From: Trichoderma breve
Taxonomy: Eukaryota; Ascomycota; Sordariomycetes; Hypocreales; Hypocreaceae
Reading direction: 5' to 3'
Assembly (NCBI RefSeq): GCF_028502605.1
Contig: NC_079234.1
Span: forward strand, 5,890,001-5,954,000
Length of the DNA stretch: 64,000 nt
Made by a program: the position numbers and the translations under genes. Under the pieces are notes generated by a model, which made no database searches, was not told the origin of the DNA, and was given only the letters and a program-made list of their open reading frames with translations. Below, one piece after another: positions 47,201 to 58,734 of the stretch (position 1 is the first letter of the stretch; each line of letters opens with the position of its first letter).

Positions 47201-47896
47201 AGCACCCTGGGTCGTAAGCTCGGAATAGGCCGTCTTGCTCATGTAGACAACGTTTCGACAAGACTCGGATATTGTGCTAAGTCCATCTTGCATAGGTTGC
47301 AGGTGCGTCAAGCTCCTGGGGTCGATTTGCTGAGGAGTCTGCATCCGTGTTGACTCGAATGGTCTAAAGTCACCCTCAGCGGCGGCCGACTTGTAAGTCG
47401 ACTTGGTCACTTGCGGATTCAAGGCCTCAGATGAACGCATTCGTGACAAGTCGTAGAGAGTATCGATGGAGGCAGTGAGATCCCGGATGAGATCTTCAAA
47501 CCGGCCCTTGTCCCATTGGACTAACGGTGCTTTTCGATCTGGCGATGGTCTAACACCCTCAACAACACGCTTATAGCTTAACCATAGGGGTTCAGCCTCA
47601 GCAAGAATGTCTTTGATAGTGGACATGATACTGCCAACGACCTCACTCAGGCCGGCCTTGGAGAGAGACTCGTCGATTTCGGCAGACTGGTTGGGATCTG
47701 ACCACTCCAGTCCCCAGCTGACAAAGCGGTCCTTTTGGATGCGCAATTTGCGATAGAGGGCCTTGATCTCGGGGTCATCCTCATGCTGGGCAGGCTCCTT
47801 GACAAAGTCGCTGGATTTCTTGGTGTCATTGTAAAGACGGCTCAAGCGCCGCTGAAAGGGCAGCTGAAAGCCGCCCATTGGCAGAATTCGATCCAT
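44289..47896 (-). CDS. HeLo-like / pseudokinase / trypsin-like protease fusion protein
   Basis: Two exons, 47896-46123 and 46057-44289, with a 65-bp GTACGT...AACAG intron, encode 1180 residues. Residues ~1-180 are helical with HeLo-type signatures ([17 protein letters not shown], then [17 protein letters not shown]). Residues ~210-530 form a kinase-like fold with lost catalytic residues: HGNLSDVNI (365-373) replaces HRDxxxxN, SFDV replaces DFG, and RHPLDP stands in the activation segment. After a Pro-rich linker comes a chymotrypsin-like domain with MTVHHML (His776/777), EVDWALFEF (Asp918) and [12 protein letters not shown] (Ser1035). Very acidic runs lie between His and Asp and near the C-terminus. 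HeLo domains act in fungal incompatibility and regulated cell death; HeLo plus pseudokinase parallels animal MLKL. Coupling to a protease suggests proteolytic signalling, which is inference. There is no signal peptide, so it is expected to be intracellular. Confidence 0.85.
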
Positions 47897-49031
47897 CCTT
47901 CCTTTTGCTGGGTGAGAAATGGGGAAAGGCTGAATGCTGCTTTCCCCCTATCGCTGCCTATATATTGGAGATTTGCTGTTGCCTGAAGGGGGACCCCGTT
48001 TGATAAAGGTGAGCGCTTGCTGCTATCAGGCGCTGGGACGGCACCCGGTTGGATCGGGGATACTCAAAGCGGATCTAAGCTGGAATCTCGCCTGACCTTG
48101 ACACTGCAGCTGCAGGGCGGATAAGAGTCCGTGACGTTTGATTCAAGCGCGACGCATCGCAGCGCTACAGTAAGCAGCGTCGCAAAGATTTCCAAGAGCA
48201 GGCCGTGGCGAGCAATTCGTCAATCGCGCAACGGGGGTCAGATGAACCTTATGCAGGCACCTGTTGAATAGAGTAGACCCTCAACAAGGGTGGGCAAAGG
48301 CAAACCCGGTGCAACGGTAGTGAGCACAAAAAAAAACCTTGTGAGAAGCAGCTCGCAACTCCTCAGAAAGGAATGCGAATGCGGCCTCGAGGAGTCAAAG
48401 TCGGAACAGGCAAACGAATTGCGAACGTGAACGGGCCTCGACACAGATTCAGGCCAGACAAGACAAGACTCGCAACGGATTCAACGGGCTAATGCGCGAT
48501 CCCCGAAGCAACGTTCGTTATCGACTCGAAACTCGCTGCCTTGCGGTGGCACAGACAGTGTGAGTGTGTGTCCTGTCCTATCAAGTTCGCCCATCCCGTC
48601 GGCTTTTCTCCATGGACTGGCTCTCACGTCCCCGCAGCGCTGGACCGGTGGGGGTTTGCTGGTAACCCAGAACGACAACCGGCGAATCCCATCATGGCAG
48701 AATCCTGCTGCCTGGTGCCGTTGGTGGGCGACGGCGTGATGCTGATTGGAGGGCTGGGTGAGACTGGGGCCGATCTTGGAGTTCGGTTGGTCTGGAGAAT
48801 TTTGGAGATGCTGGAGTGCTTGGGATTGGCACGTGATTAGCCACATGATGTTTCACATGACTCTCCTCCTACTGTTCTACGATATGTGACGACAGTGACA
48901 AATTAATGATTCACAACATACTAAGGTAAACAAAGGCATTCAGAAAAAAAGAGTCATATACTATTATGGTTTTTTATCCCTATCGCATAGCTACATAATC
49001 ATGCTTCCTCCTCGCTTCTTCTTTCATCCAT
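47897..49031. other. Intergenic region upstream of the pseudokinase-protease gene
   Basis: About 1.1 kb between two minus-strand genes. Overlapping short open frames on both strands at 48481-48846 have no recognisable domain. The part next to 47896 holds the TATA-like element. Confidence 0.55.
47959..47966 (-). promoter_or_regulatory. TATA-like element of the pseudokinase-protease gene
   Basis: On the minus strand this reads AATATATA, about 63-70 bases before the ATG at 47896. This short distance argues against a missing upstream coding exon. Confidence 0.5.
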
Positions 49032-51809
49032 CTACGCATACTTGATCGTAAACGCAGGGGACTCGCTGACATCCCAATCCTCCTTCTTCTTCTCGTTACC
49101 GAAAATACGCAGGGCGTGGAACACGGCCTTGTATGTTCCGGGAGGAGCAAACTTGTTGTCAGTCAGCTCGCCGCTCCACGAAAGAGGAGTCGGGCCACGG
49201 CTCGCCCACAGAACAGGTGCTCCAGCGGGCTGGCCAATGGACGTAGTATCGAGGAACTTGGTCGTCTTGATCTTGGTGTTCTTAGGAGGAGCGGACAAGA
49301 GCACAAGGTCAACGCGGATCTGTCGGGAACCAAAAGCCGGGCTAACGACAAGGGAGGGAAGCACATCAGTGGACTGAGCATTGCCAGGGGCGGGAATGGT
49401 GAAGACGGTGCCGTTCTCAACGGGGTTCAAGTTCTCATCGGTAGACTTGGCGATCCAAGAATCCTCCGGGAACAGGACTTGCTGCTTGTGGAGGGAACCA
49501 GTCAGGCCTTGGTACGGGACAGAGAGGGCAGTGCCGTCTGTGCCGTTGACGGTGATGTAGCCGGACCACAGACCAAGGCGCTTTGCGTCAACGCCCTTGG
49601 GAGGAGTAGGGAGGACATCAATGGTGATGGACTTTCCAGCAGGGAGCGTCACTTGCTGCAGAGCAAGCTTGACAGAGGCGTGAGCCGCGATGGCCTCGTT
49701 GGGGAAAGCAGCCGGGTAGGGGCTGTCGCCTGACAGAGTGTAGAATGTGTTGGTGGGGACGTGGTTGAGCTTGTAGGTGACCCTCTGCTTGCTGGTGTTC
49801 TTGAGGGTGATTTGCCTCTTGCGGACAAAGTGGTCAGTGTCGTTGAAGGTCAAGCTGGATGGAGACAGAAGAGTGGTAGCGAAAGCGGCGTCATAGGCCT
49901 GGATGAGACCACCACCCTGCTGAGCGACGGGAGCGAGGAAGTCGTAGAATTGAGCACCGTCGTTGAATACCTGGGGGTTGGCAGTTGTGGCCAGCAGGTT
50001 CTCAATAAGAACAGGGTCAAAGGTTCCGCGAGCCTGAGCAACCAGAGCAACAGCAGCAGCAGTCAAGGGGCAGGCCATCGAGGTACCGGAAAGGGTGGCA
50101 TATCCTCCGAGAGCGACGGGGTAGGTGGACAGAATGTTGCCACCAGGAGAGCTGATTTGAGGCTTGACGTCCACCTCCCAGGTAGGTCCCCAGGATGTGT
50201 ACGTGCTAAGAGCACCGCCAGTCGCCTTGTTGTCGGCGAATTGAATTTGCTTGGTGGCTGAATCCGGGTCAACCATCGACAAGGTAACAGTCTTTCCGGC
50301 CTTGATGGCAGCAATGAAAGCCGCACCAGTCGAGTCCTGAACCATGCCGGCGGCGGTAATCTGGGTTACAGTGCTAACATCGACGGACAGTGCACCAGCA
50401 ATGTTGTTGTAGTAGAGGAGGTACTTGGCGCCCTTGGCAGCAACATTCTGGGCCTTCTGGACAAAGGTGCAGGTACCGCGACGAACAAGTACAATATAGT
50501 TGGAGAGATCAGGAGTGTTATCGGGGAGAGGTGAGCAGGCATCATCAGGAATTGTGGTGTCGAGAGTCACAGCGTAGACAGGCTTGGTCACTCCCTTCCA
50601 GGCCTTGGAGGAAGAGACATAGCCAAACTGCTGAGAATCGCCATTGTCAACCTTGTAGCTGGAGAGGGAGAAGACGGTGGGGATGTTCTTGTTGTCAACA
50701 GACGCAACAGCGAGAACCTTCTTTCCGTTGGCCGCCGTGCTGGCAAAGAACAGACCGTGATCACCATCGTTTCCGGCAGAGACAGTGCAAGGAACACCAG
50801 CCTCGACGATGCGGCTGACAGCAACAGCCCAAGGCTCCTCAGCCCAGCCAGAGGGACCGCCAATGGAGGCAGTGATGATCTGAGCGCCATCCTCAAATGC
50901 CTTGTTGTATGCAGCAATCAAAACATCGTTACCGGCCTGGCCCTCGCAGCCAAAGACTCGGTAAGCACCAAGAGTGACGTCGGGAGCGCCACCAGTGAAG
51001 CCGTATGGGTTCTCCTGAGCGGCAATGATACCAGCGACGTGAGAGCCGTGACCGGCGCAGTCCTTGGGATCATTGTCAGGCACAGGGGTGTTGAAACCGC
51101 TGTAGTTGTCACCGACCAAATCGGTACCGAATGATACCAGACAGCCTGCGCCAAAGCAGCCACCAAGAGCAGGGTGAGTGTAGTCAATCTATCATCTTTG
51201 TAAGTCAATGTCTAACAAAGGGAGGGCACTCTTAAGGGCGATGGGTTTCTACTCACGCCTGTGTCAATGACGGCAACCTTGACGCCCTTGCCTGTATATC
51301 CCTTGGCCCGCAGCTTGTCAATCTGGACCATCTGATGGGGAGGGAAGTTGCTTGGGTCAGTCGGGCTGACATCTCTAGCCTGGATAGCAGGAGAGCTGCT
51401 GCTAGCAACCCACTCGACCTTTGGATTGGGGGCCTGGATGAGGGTGACGGGCCACATGTTCTTGACCGCGGGCAGCTGAGCCATCTTCTGTGCCTTGCTC
51501 TCATGGTTGGAGAGGTCCTTGAGTTGGACTGAGACACCCTTGAACAGCTTGTAGTTGAACTTCATGCGAGTTGAGCCCTCGCCGTTGAGCTGCTTGTAAA
51601 AAGCGGCCGTGTCCTATTGGAGTCCCGTCAGCATTTGCCACCGCGGTAGGCAACGTGCCCAGTGCCAACGGCTGAGCGAGACTCACCTGGTCATTCTCAA
51701 ACTCAAAGATGTAGGCGCCGGGGACGACTTTCGACGTCTGGCCAGAGCCTCGGGCAATGACCCCGGAGATGGTCGCCAGCAGCGACACAAACAGAGCTGA
51801 GCGCACCAT
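49032..51809 (-). CDS. Secreted subtilisin-like serine protease (S8) with PA insert
   Basis: Exons 51809-51687, 51613-51257 and 51188-49032 with 73- and 68-bp GTGAGT introns encode 878 residues. An N-terminal signal peptide (hydrophobic LFVSLLATISGVIA, cleavage near residue 19) is followed by an I9-type inhibitor propeptide (about 28-130). The peptidase domain carries the triad Asp158 (VAVIDTG), His207 (CAGHGSHVAG) and Ser530 (LSGTSMACP), with Asn in SAGNDGD for the oxyanion hole. A protease-associated domain is inserted at about 360-475, and an Fn3-like/DUF1034 domain lies at about 600-720. The build matches fungal Pr1C and minor extracellular protease Vpr relatives, used for extracellular protein breakdown in saprotrophs, mycoparasites and insect pathogens. 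No transmembrane or GPI signal is seen at the C-terminus. Both introns lie near the 5' end, and all joins keep conserved motifs. Confidence 0.95.
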
Positions 51810-54800
51810 CTTCTCAACTTTCCACTTGTCTGGCTATGGAAAGGGTTTGCAACGGCGCAATGCTTGCAGAACGATGAGGAGAGACAATGAAAGCTGCTCT
51901 CTGCCCTCTTCAAGCCAACGTCTAGGATGAAGGGGATGTCTCCCGGTATAAGTACTCACTCCCTCGAGGCCATCCCGCGGCCCTGCAGCTCGAGCTGCCA
52001 AGCACGGCTTGATTCAGAAGCACCTCTCGGGACCCTGGAGAAACGGGGTTTTCGTCGCCACGACGACTTAGAATGCCCATCCACATCCAGGACGCGCTTC
52101 TCATGCGGCAGGCAGGACAAGGACAACGACGGGCTGGGACCTGAATGTTCACTAGACCCCTTGCCGCTGTGGCGCCAGGGGTTCACGGCTGGCTTCCCCC
52201 ATGTCTAGCCTCACGATAGCGGTAGTATTTTTGTGCGACTTGCATCCGCCAAGATCTCTCTCTTTGTCTGGGCAGCTTCCGAGGTCAGAAATTGAAGCAC
52301 GCGATGAGGTTATATGCGGGGTCAGCTTCCAAGAGAGGAGCGGCAGACGTTTAGATCTCCAATCGCCACTACCATTTTCACCTACCTCTTTGGGACAGTC
52401 GGCCGTTGGCGAACCAGCCTCATGTCAAGGCTCGAGCCACAGCGACTGAGGCGGAGCAAAAACGGCACCGGCCGATGCGGAACGTTTGCAATGAGATGGC
52501 CGACTATCGCTCGTTGAAGCGTTCAGTGCTTGTAATGGAACTAGTTTTACCTCTTTATCAAGGCGGCCTATGGGAACGAGTCGAAGACAGGTACCCGTGA
52601 CGCTGAGAAATTGTGCGACGGACCACAGGGATGCAATATATTTGGGCGGCTGCAGATAGGTGGCATTCCTTATACGTGATCATCCGGGACAATATTCCTG
52701 TACGAGTGCTTGCATTGTGTTGGTGATGCACAACAAGTAACAACAACACGGCTCTCCACCGCGCCCTTCCTCTACACGGTTGACGAGACGTCAAAATGGC
52801 CTGGCCCGCCTGGGTAGCATCTGGCGGTCGGCATGCTCCGGTGAGGCATATTGACAAGTGGGGGATGGAGATGGACGTGCTCCATGGAAATCATTTCAGC
52901 AAAGCCTCGGTCGAGTAGCACGGCATTGTTGACCTAGGTATGATTTATGCGGATGCCAACACATGAGGGCGAGACGAGCGATTGATGCAAGAACCCACCA
53001 GGCCATTGTATTGCGCCGCCGGTCTACGGCAAAAGGGCTCCGCTGCTGCTTGGGAGAGCGGCTGTCGGTCGATATGCAGGTCAAGGCTCGAGGTAAGCTT
53101 GATTATTAGCTATGATTGCCGACGAGAACTGGCTCCGCACTCGGTACGGAGCATCTATCGTCTTCGTTGCACCACCGCCCCTGTAAGCTACGCAAAGCCT
53201 CCTCGCCAATGGACGCAACACAAGGACAGACGAAGAATTTTGAATCGTGTCCTGCCTGCTTTTCGTATCTAGCATCGAGGCTCGACTCTGTAGAACAAGT
53301 TCTCGTGTCATGTAAGAATGTCAATGAAGAACCATCTGAACTCGAATCCAAACACGGCGGCCATTAGATGTCGCGAGCCACGCGAAGATAACCTAATGAC
53401 TATCTGGATGACAGCTGCGAAGCAGACTTTAATGAAAGCACGCAACAGCTCTTGCGAAAGTGCAGAGTCTAACCCCGAAAATCCTTCTCCCCGCCGGCTT
53501 GGCAAAGATATCAGTTGGCTTCACACAACAACCCTCAAACCCCTGCCAGCACAAAGTTCCCTTATCAAGCACCTCTTCTGTCGTGGTGCTAGTTCGAAGG
53601 ACTATTGCGGACTTTTGTATCTGCTCTTGGCTCGTTCGGTAAGGTAGGAAAACAAACTTCCCAGTCGGTGCTAATTTGTGGCTGGCACCATCAGCAAGGA
53701 CCTTTTTTAACCTTGCCGCAACGCCAAGATAGCGCTGTCTTAATATTATGGGGCTTGGTCCTGGAATCGGAGGGCATCGAGGCTAATCGCTTCGTTGACA
53801 GCGAAATTGCATGTGCCGGGATGAATCAAGTATAATTCCGACTATGCCCCGAGATGGTCCTTGTTGTGCTTGTGCTAGACGAATCATCAGCACAAGAGTG
53901 AATACGAGTATGAATGGCTTTGCAGAGTATCACAGCGTCGAGCAGAGAGACAGACGAGACGACATGACGATCGGCGGGTTTGCAGCGATCCCATAGACAC
54001 CCACCAATAGCAATTCCACAGGCCAAGATTCCCCATCTTGAATCATCCTTGCTGGAAGCCGCTGGCCAAGACCGTCAAACACCAGTTACATTGCTCTCGC
54101 CGCGGCCTTCTGGCCCAAGATGGCACTTATTTGGAGCCCATGGATGGCGCCCAAGATGCACCTGAAGACATAATAAATAACCCCAATGTCCTGAAGCCGG
54201 AGCCATTTCAGCACAATGCAATGGATGGCCAATCTCTCTGGAACATGCCCATCGCCACGACACGCTACCCCAGATTCGGCATTGGCAAAAAAGTGCCCCT
54301 GCTAGGCTTGGATCAAATCAATCCAACCAGGCACTTTCGACGCGGTGGGCCGTTTGGCGTGCCAAGAGGAGCGACAAAGATTCCATGCTTTGGCCGCCAC
54401 GATGATGGCGATGGTCGAATGCTTTTCTTGGCTAATCAAACGCCATTTTACGGGAGCAGAAATTTTGCTTTACTATGAATCAATTGAGGCCCCTTGTGTT
54501 TGTGAAGAGCTTTTCGTCCTCGTGGCGCGTTGTCGTCGTGTTGAGTCCTCTAAATTGATATTTTGAAAAGGTCAATTTCCGAATACAGGAGAGATGCTTG
54601 TGGAAGTTTCTCAATTTCATTTATGAAAACACTCAGGAGCTTATGATTTCAAGTACCATTCATTGCTATTCAATTGGTGTTGCCGTGCTGATTCTCAGTC
54701 ATTATTAACAGTCAGATGCCAAAACCCCGAATTGCCGAACTCTCGACTCCAGGGTAAATGCCCAAGGCTAATACCGGGCGAGACGCGAAGTCGCCAACAG

Positions 54801-56094
54801 CCACCGAACCTCGAACACGAATTTCCTAATCGTTTCCTCGTCGTGATTCAATTGACGCCTCGATTATTTATATACATGTCATGATTTTGGGCGGAAAAGG
54901 CCTTTTAGCTACGACGTCTTCTGGTGACTTCGTCGGCTCTGCTTCTTCATTCATCATGCTGACGATTTTGCGAGAAATCGAAGCATGTCTAATCAAAGGC
55001 CGAATTCACGCGTACCCTGTCTATTTCTGCTACCAGGACTGCGGGAAACGATTCTCAAAAGTTAATTCAATCACCCTATATGCGAATAGAGGGTAATCTT
55101 AAGGAGCAAGCCCGCAGAAAGTCTGCCTATGCTGCCATCCCCTCGAGAATGGTAAGCCTGAAGCTTGAAAATGTATGCACATTACGTTACATCGATTAGA
55201 TATCGAAGAATGTCGTAGTATCATGACGGGAAACCGCCGGATGTTTGTGAAATATATTTGATTGCGCTGGAGCTTCCAGAAGATGATTGTAGGGATGCGT
55301 AAAGGGAGCATCTCCCAAGGACATCAGGACGAACAATATGCTTTTCCTGAATGCTGTTTGGAGCCTATTTTCGATCTTATCTCATGAGATGGGGAAGGCG
55401 ATATTCGATTCGATCTTAGTGCCCATATCTCAAGCGATGCAAGCCAACATTTGCAAGATCTAAAATAGTTTCCAAGAATTAAAGAAACGAATGAATCACA
55501 ACGTAGAAACTATCCTTAGAGGCATCGGATCGGGCAAGGAGAGATCTAGCTCTCGCTGATGGAGATGCGGAAGACGAGTTGATCCACCTAGCGGTGCTAT
55601 TGGGCTCAAGACTTTGGGCATCCTGAGGACGATGCCTTAATTTGCACGGATCATTGGCACACAAACTGAAAAGCCTACCCCCCATATTTCGCGATCACTT
55701 TTGGCAATTTTATTTTCAAGCTTTCGTGAAACATTATTTTGATAGCTCATCTATCCATCTCATAGGTCGAGGGATCTTGCGTGCGAGAGTGTTTTCACTG
55801 TAACCAGCTTACATACACTTCTTCATCAATATCAGGGGTTAGCGAGCATAGCGATTCCGATCTTGTTGGCTATTGTAGTCCTTGTAGTTGAAGTTTCAAT
55901 CTTGAAGAGTCGTCATAATGAAGTGAGAAGTGCACTATTTCTTACCCTAGGAGCCTCGATCAATCTTGGACGATAGGTTGCGGCTCACGTTTCAACGCCC
56001 GTTCTTGCATATCTTATGTCAATAGGAAACCGTAAAACGGCCTTCGCTTATATATTGTAAAAAAAAAAATTAAAGTTTAGGTAAAAAGCCTCCA
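51810..56094. other. Long non-coding region between the subtilase and DUF1348 genes
   Basis: About 4.3 kb without a supportable gene. Several open frames of 60-146 codons (the longest plus-strand one at 54038-54478) show no motif, splice pattern or codon bias that I can defend. The first ~200 bases are the subtilase promoter. The part from about 54550 to 56060 is AT-richer, and 56058-56070 is an A run. It may include decayed sequence, but no transposon part was recognised. Confidence 0.55.
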
Positions 56095-56622
56095 TCACCA
56101 GTGCTTCTCGGAAATGTCGACGGTATTCACATCAACGCCATCCTTAAACCATCTCTCCGCATCGCTAATCTTCACGTCATTTCCACTCATCTGACGTTTC
56201 CTCATCAGCCCATTCTCGGCAAAAGTCCAGTCCTCAAGCCCATACGTGCGCCACCACTGGCCTGCCTCATCATACCACTCGTACCAGAACTGTACGGCAA
56301 TCTTGTTGTCTGTAAAAGCAAAAAGCTCCTTGCGAAGTCGGTAGCCGTTTTCCTTGCTCCATTTGTCGGTTAAGAATGCCTTGATCTCATCGCGTCCTTG
56401 TAGAAATGTGCTGCGATTGCGCCAGATTGAGTCTGGAGTGTATGCCATTTTGACACCATCTGGGTTTCTACAGGCTTTTGGTGAGTAATTGTGATTGAAA
56501 GAACTGAAAGAGATGGGATGTACGAACTTGGTGTTCCAGGCATCTTGAGCGGCTTTGACTTTGACTTGAGCTGTCTCCAGCGTGAATGGGGGATACGGAG
56601 CTCGTCCTTCTTGTGCGGCCAT
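56095..56622 (-). CDS. DUF1348 family (NTF2/SnoaL-like fold) protein
   Basis: Exons 56622-56528 and 56467-56095 encode 155 residues. Family signatures are PPFTLETAQVKVKAAQDAWN, MAYTPDSIWRNRSTF, GRDEIKAFLTDKWSKENGYR, FAFTDNKIAVQFWYEW and GLMRKRQMSGNDVKI. The 60-bp intron (56468-56527, GTTCGT...TGTAG) is a multiple of three with no stop, so an unspliced reading adds 20 residues. I prefer the spliced form because family members pass directly from WNT to NPD. DUF1348 proteins are small cone-shaped NTF2-like folds found in bacteria and fungi; no reaction has been firmly assigned to them. No targeting signal was seen, so it is probably cytosolic. A TATATAA element lies about 100 bases upstream. Confidence 0.9.
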   Translation of the reverse strand: MAAQEGRAPYPPFTLETAQVKVKAAQDAWNTKFVHPISFSSFNHNYSPKACRNPDGVKMAYTPDSIWRNRSTFLQGRDEIKAFLTDKWSKENGYRLRKELFAFTDNKIAVQFWYEWYDEAGQWWRTYGLEDWTFAENGLMRKRQMSGNDVKISDAERWFKDGVDVNTVDISEKHW

Positions 56623-57463
56623 TGTGTGGGTTGTGAGGTTGAAGATGTTGATAAGAGAGAGGTATGAGTTATTGGAATTGTAGAGATGATAGTCAATGGG
56701 AAAGCTAGTTGTCTCTCTTATATATGTCTTCTATTTGTCTAGATCTAGAATTCTTCTACCAGCCTGAATTTGGAATCCTTCTTTTCCATTTTTACTTTTC
56801 GCTCCATCATACAACAGGACTTACATCATAACCACTTTACCCTAGCGAGCGGCACAGCAGCGGCACGTCGGGCGGCTTGGCTGTCGGCACTTGGTGAGAC
56901 TGCGCCATCTCCGCGGGATCCGCACAAAAGTCTCAGCGAATGGCGTAAGCATGCAAGCTGAAGGAAGTCCAAAGTTTAAACAAGGTGATTCGATACGGCC
57001 TAGAATGCGTCATTTTCGCTGGGCTGAAAGAGTTGAGCAACTCGTTGTCGCAACTCTGCGAAACGCTTCAACTCCTTGACAAATGCTTACGAAAGGCGCT
57101 ATGGAGATAAAGAATTGAGCTTGTCATATTGCGGAGCTGATTGTACAAAGTACTTTCGAAGAAACTTTCCTATTAGAGCTAGGTCAGCTGCTCTCTGAAT
57201 AGTTACTCAGTGGAGCTTGAGCGTATACAACCATTCGCCCAGGTATCTTTACAGGCAATTGAAGACATAAAACATCACATATATGAAGGATTGAAAGCAT
57301 TAATTCTTTGGCCAAAAGTTTTTTTTCATTCAAATTTTCTAAATACCCATCGCTATGTTCATGTATGAGCTAATTCAATGCTTGAGGCTGGCGTAATGAG
57401 CCAAGTAGATTTCCCAATTCATTCAGTAGCCCTTTCACTCAATGCGCCGCCTCAGAGTCGCCC
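56623..57463. other. Intergenic region between DUF1348 and glyoxalase genes
   Basis: About 840 bases, AT-rich in its second half. It contains the DUF1348 promoter and the 3' end of the glyoxalase-like gene. No other feature seen. Confidence 0.6.
56718..56724 (-). promoter_or_regulatory. TATA box of the DUF1348 gene
   Basis: TATATAA on the minus strand, 96-102 bases before the ATG at 56622, followed by a leader rich in CAA and CT. Confidence 0.55.
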
Positions 57464-57918
57464 TCAAGCAGTCAGGGTGCCGGCCTCGATGTTGTTGCCA
57501 ATAGGGTCGTGGATGAAGGTAGCGTAGTACTTGGGGTGAATACCAGCTCGGATGCCAGGAGCGCCATTGTCCTTGGCACCGCTGGCGAGAGCGGCGGTGT
57601 GGAAAGCGTCAACGGCATTGGTATCTGTGGTTTATAGAGTTAGCAGCTGTATAGAAATGAATCACTCTATAAGAGAGATATGATTGGAGAGGAGTATTGT
57701 TAATACATACCGGCAGCAGCGAAAGCGACGTGGGCGTTGGAGGTCTTGTCTCCAGAGAGAAGGACAAACTCAGGTCCAGCAGTTCCAAAGCCAACCATTC
57801 CCTCAGGGAAGCCAGGAAGCTTCTGGAGCCCCAGAGACTTGAGGACGGTGGTGTAGAACTCAACGGTGGGAGCAAAGTTGGCCTTTGCGACGTGGAGGAG
57901 AACGTGTCCGATAGGCAT
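57464..57918 (-). CDS. Glyoxalase/VOC superfamily protein
   Basis: Exons 57918-57711 and 57624-57464 with an 86-bp GTATGT...CACAG intron encode 122 residues. It is a single vicinal-oxygen-chelate domain: the first half starts MPIGHVLLHVAKANFAPTVEFYTTVL, the second ends with FIHDPIGNNIEAGT, as in small fungal glyoxalase/bleomycin-resistance-like proteins. Metal ligands would be His5 or His9 and the Glu of NIEA. VOC proteins include lactoylglutathione lyases, dioxygenases and antibiotic-binding proteins, and which activity applies here cannot be told. Codon use is C-rich at third positions, suggesting good expression. A TATATAA box and a leader with two back-to-back short duplications lie upstream. 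No targeting peptide was seen, so it is probably cytosolic. Confidence 0.88.
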
Positions 57919-57950
57919 TTTGAAGGTTGTGAAGGTAAAAGGTGTATAAG

Positions 57951-57988
57951 TTGAAAGTGTTTGAAAGTGTGTTGATTGTGTTGATTGT
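57951..57988. repeat. Two adjacent tandem duplications in the glyoxalase leader
   Basis: A 10-bp unit (ttgaaagtgt) is repeated at 57951 and 57961, immediately followed by a 9-bp unit (gttgattgt) repeated at 57971 and 57980. Both lie in the presumed 5' untranslated region, 33-70 bases before the ATG. Confidence 0.85.
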
Positions 57989-58049
57989 TTGAGTGTGTTT
58001 GTTGTGTGAATGATTTCTTTTCGACTCCAGAGGGGATCCCATCGCAGTC

Positions 58050-58056
58050 TTATATA
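58050..58056 (-). promoter_or_regulatory. TATA box of the glyoxalase gene
   Basis: TATATAA on the minus strand, about 132-138 bases before the ATG at 57918. Confidence 0.55.
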
Positions 58057-58734
58057 CACGATTTGCAAGATAGTTTGTTGCCCTGAAACTCAACTCAACC
58101 GAATCACATCAACGCATCCGACGTCAACCTCGGGTCAATTACAAATCCGACGAAGCATACATCCCGCAAATATCACCAAAGATTACACATGCATTCAGCT
58201 TCGCTTCTCGCGTCCTCTTTACAAAACGGGCATCACCGGCTGCTTCTCTTCCGCTGGGCAAAGGATCAAGCCATCCGACGTAGCTCGAGAGCTGCCGCTA
58301 AACCATTCCCGGAAACCTGTACCCTTGTCGTTTTCTGGGGAATTTCGAGCGGCTTCTTTTCGGCATCACGAAGCGGCGAGAAGGCGGGCGCTAAGCTTTT
58401 TCGAGGGACCAGTACCCTGGCAGGGGTGTGACATCAGGTTGCAATAGAGTTATTTTGCTAGTTTGGAATCAAAGAGAAGAGCTGTTCTGGGTATCAATCA
58501 TGCCAGAGCTAATACTAAACAGAAAAGTCGTGGGGATAGCCTATCCGTGGCGATTATAAAGAAATGATTCATATAGCAGGGAGAATGTCATTTACATGGA
58601 CCTGATATACCCGCGTATTACTCCGTATCATTGAAGCGCCTTATATCCTGACTAAACGTGCTGTACGGCCTTCGTCGTTTCCTTTTCCCTTTATTTATCT
58701 AATTTCTTTCTTTCTTTTTTTTATTATTTCTCAA

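Larger units (their letters stand above)
57919..58734. other. Intergenic region upstream of the glyoxalase gene
   Basis: About 816 bases. The glyoxalase promoter and leader occupy the first ~140 bases. The part near 58700 is T-rich and carries the 3' end of the transcription-factor-like gene. Short open frames at 58189-58447 have no recognisable match. Confidence 0.55.

Noticed and set aside
48481..48846. Overlapping open frames of about 100-120 codons on both strands
   Set aside because: Both are low-complexity or chance translations with no family resemblance; they overlap each other antisense.
54038..54478. 146-codon open frame on the plus strand
   Set aside because: No domain, signal peptide, codon bias or intron pattern supports it, and it lies in a long spacer with many comparable chance frames.
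56468..56527. Reading the DUF1348 gene as one uninterrupted 175-codon exon
   Set aside because: The 20 extra residues fall in a block that family members lack, and consensus-like splice ends flank them. Retention is still noted as possible.
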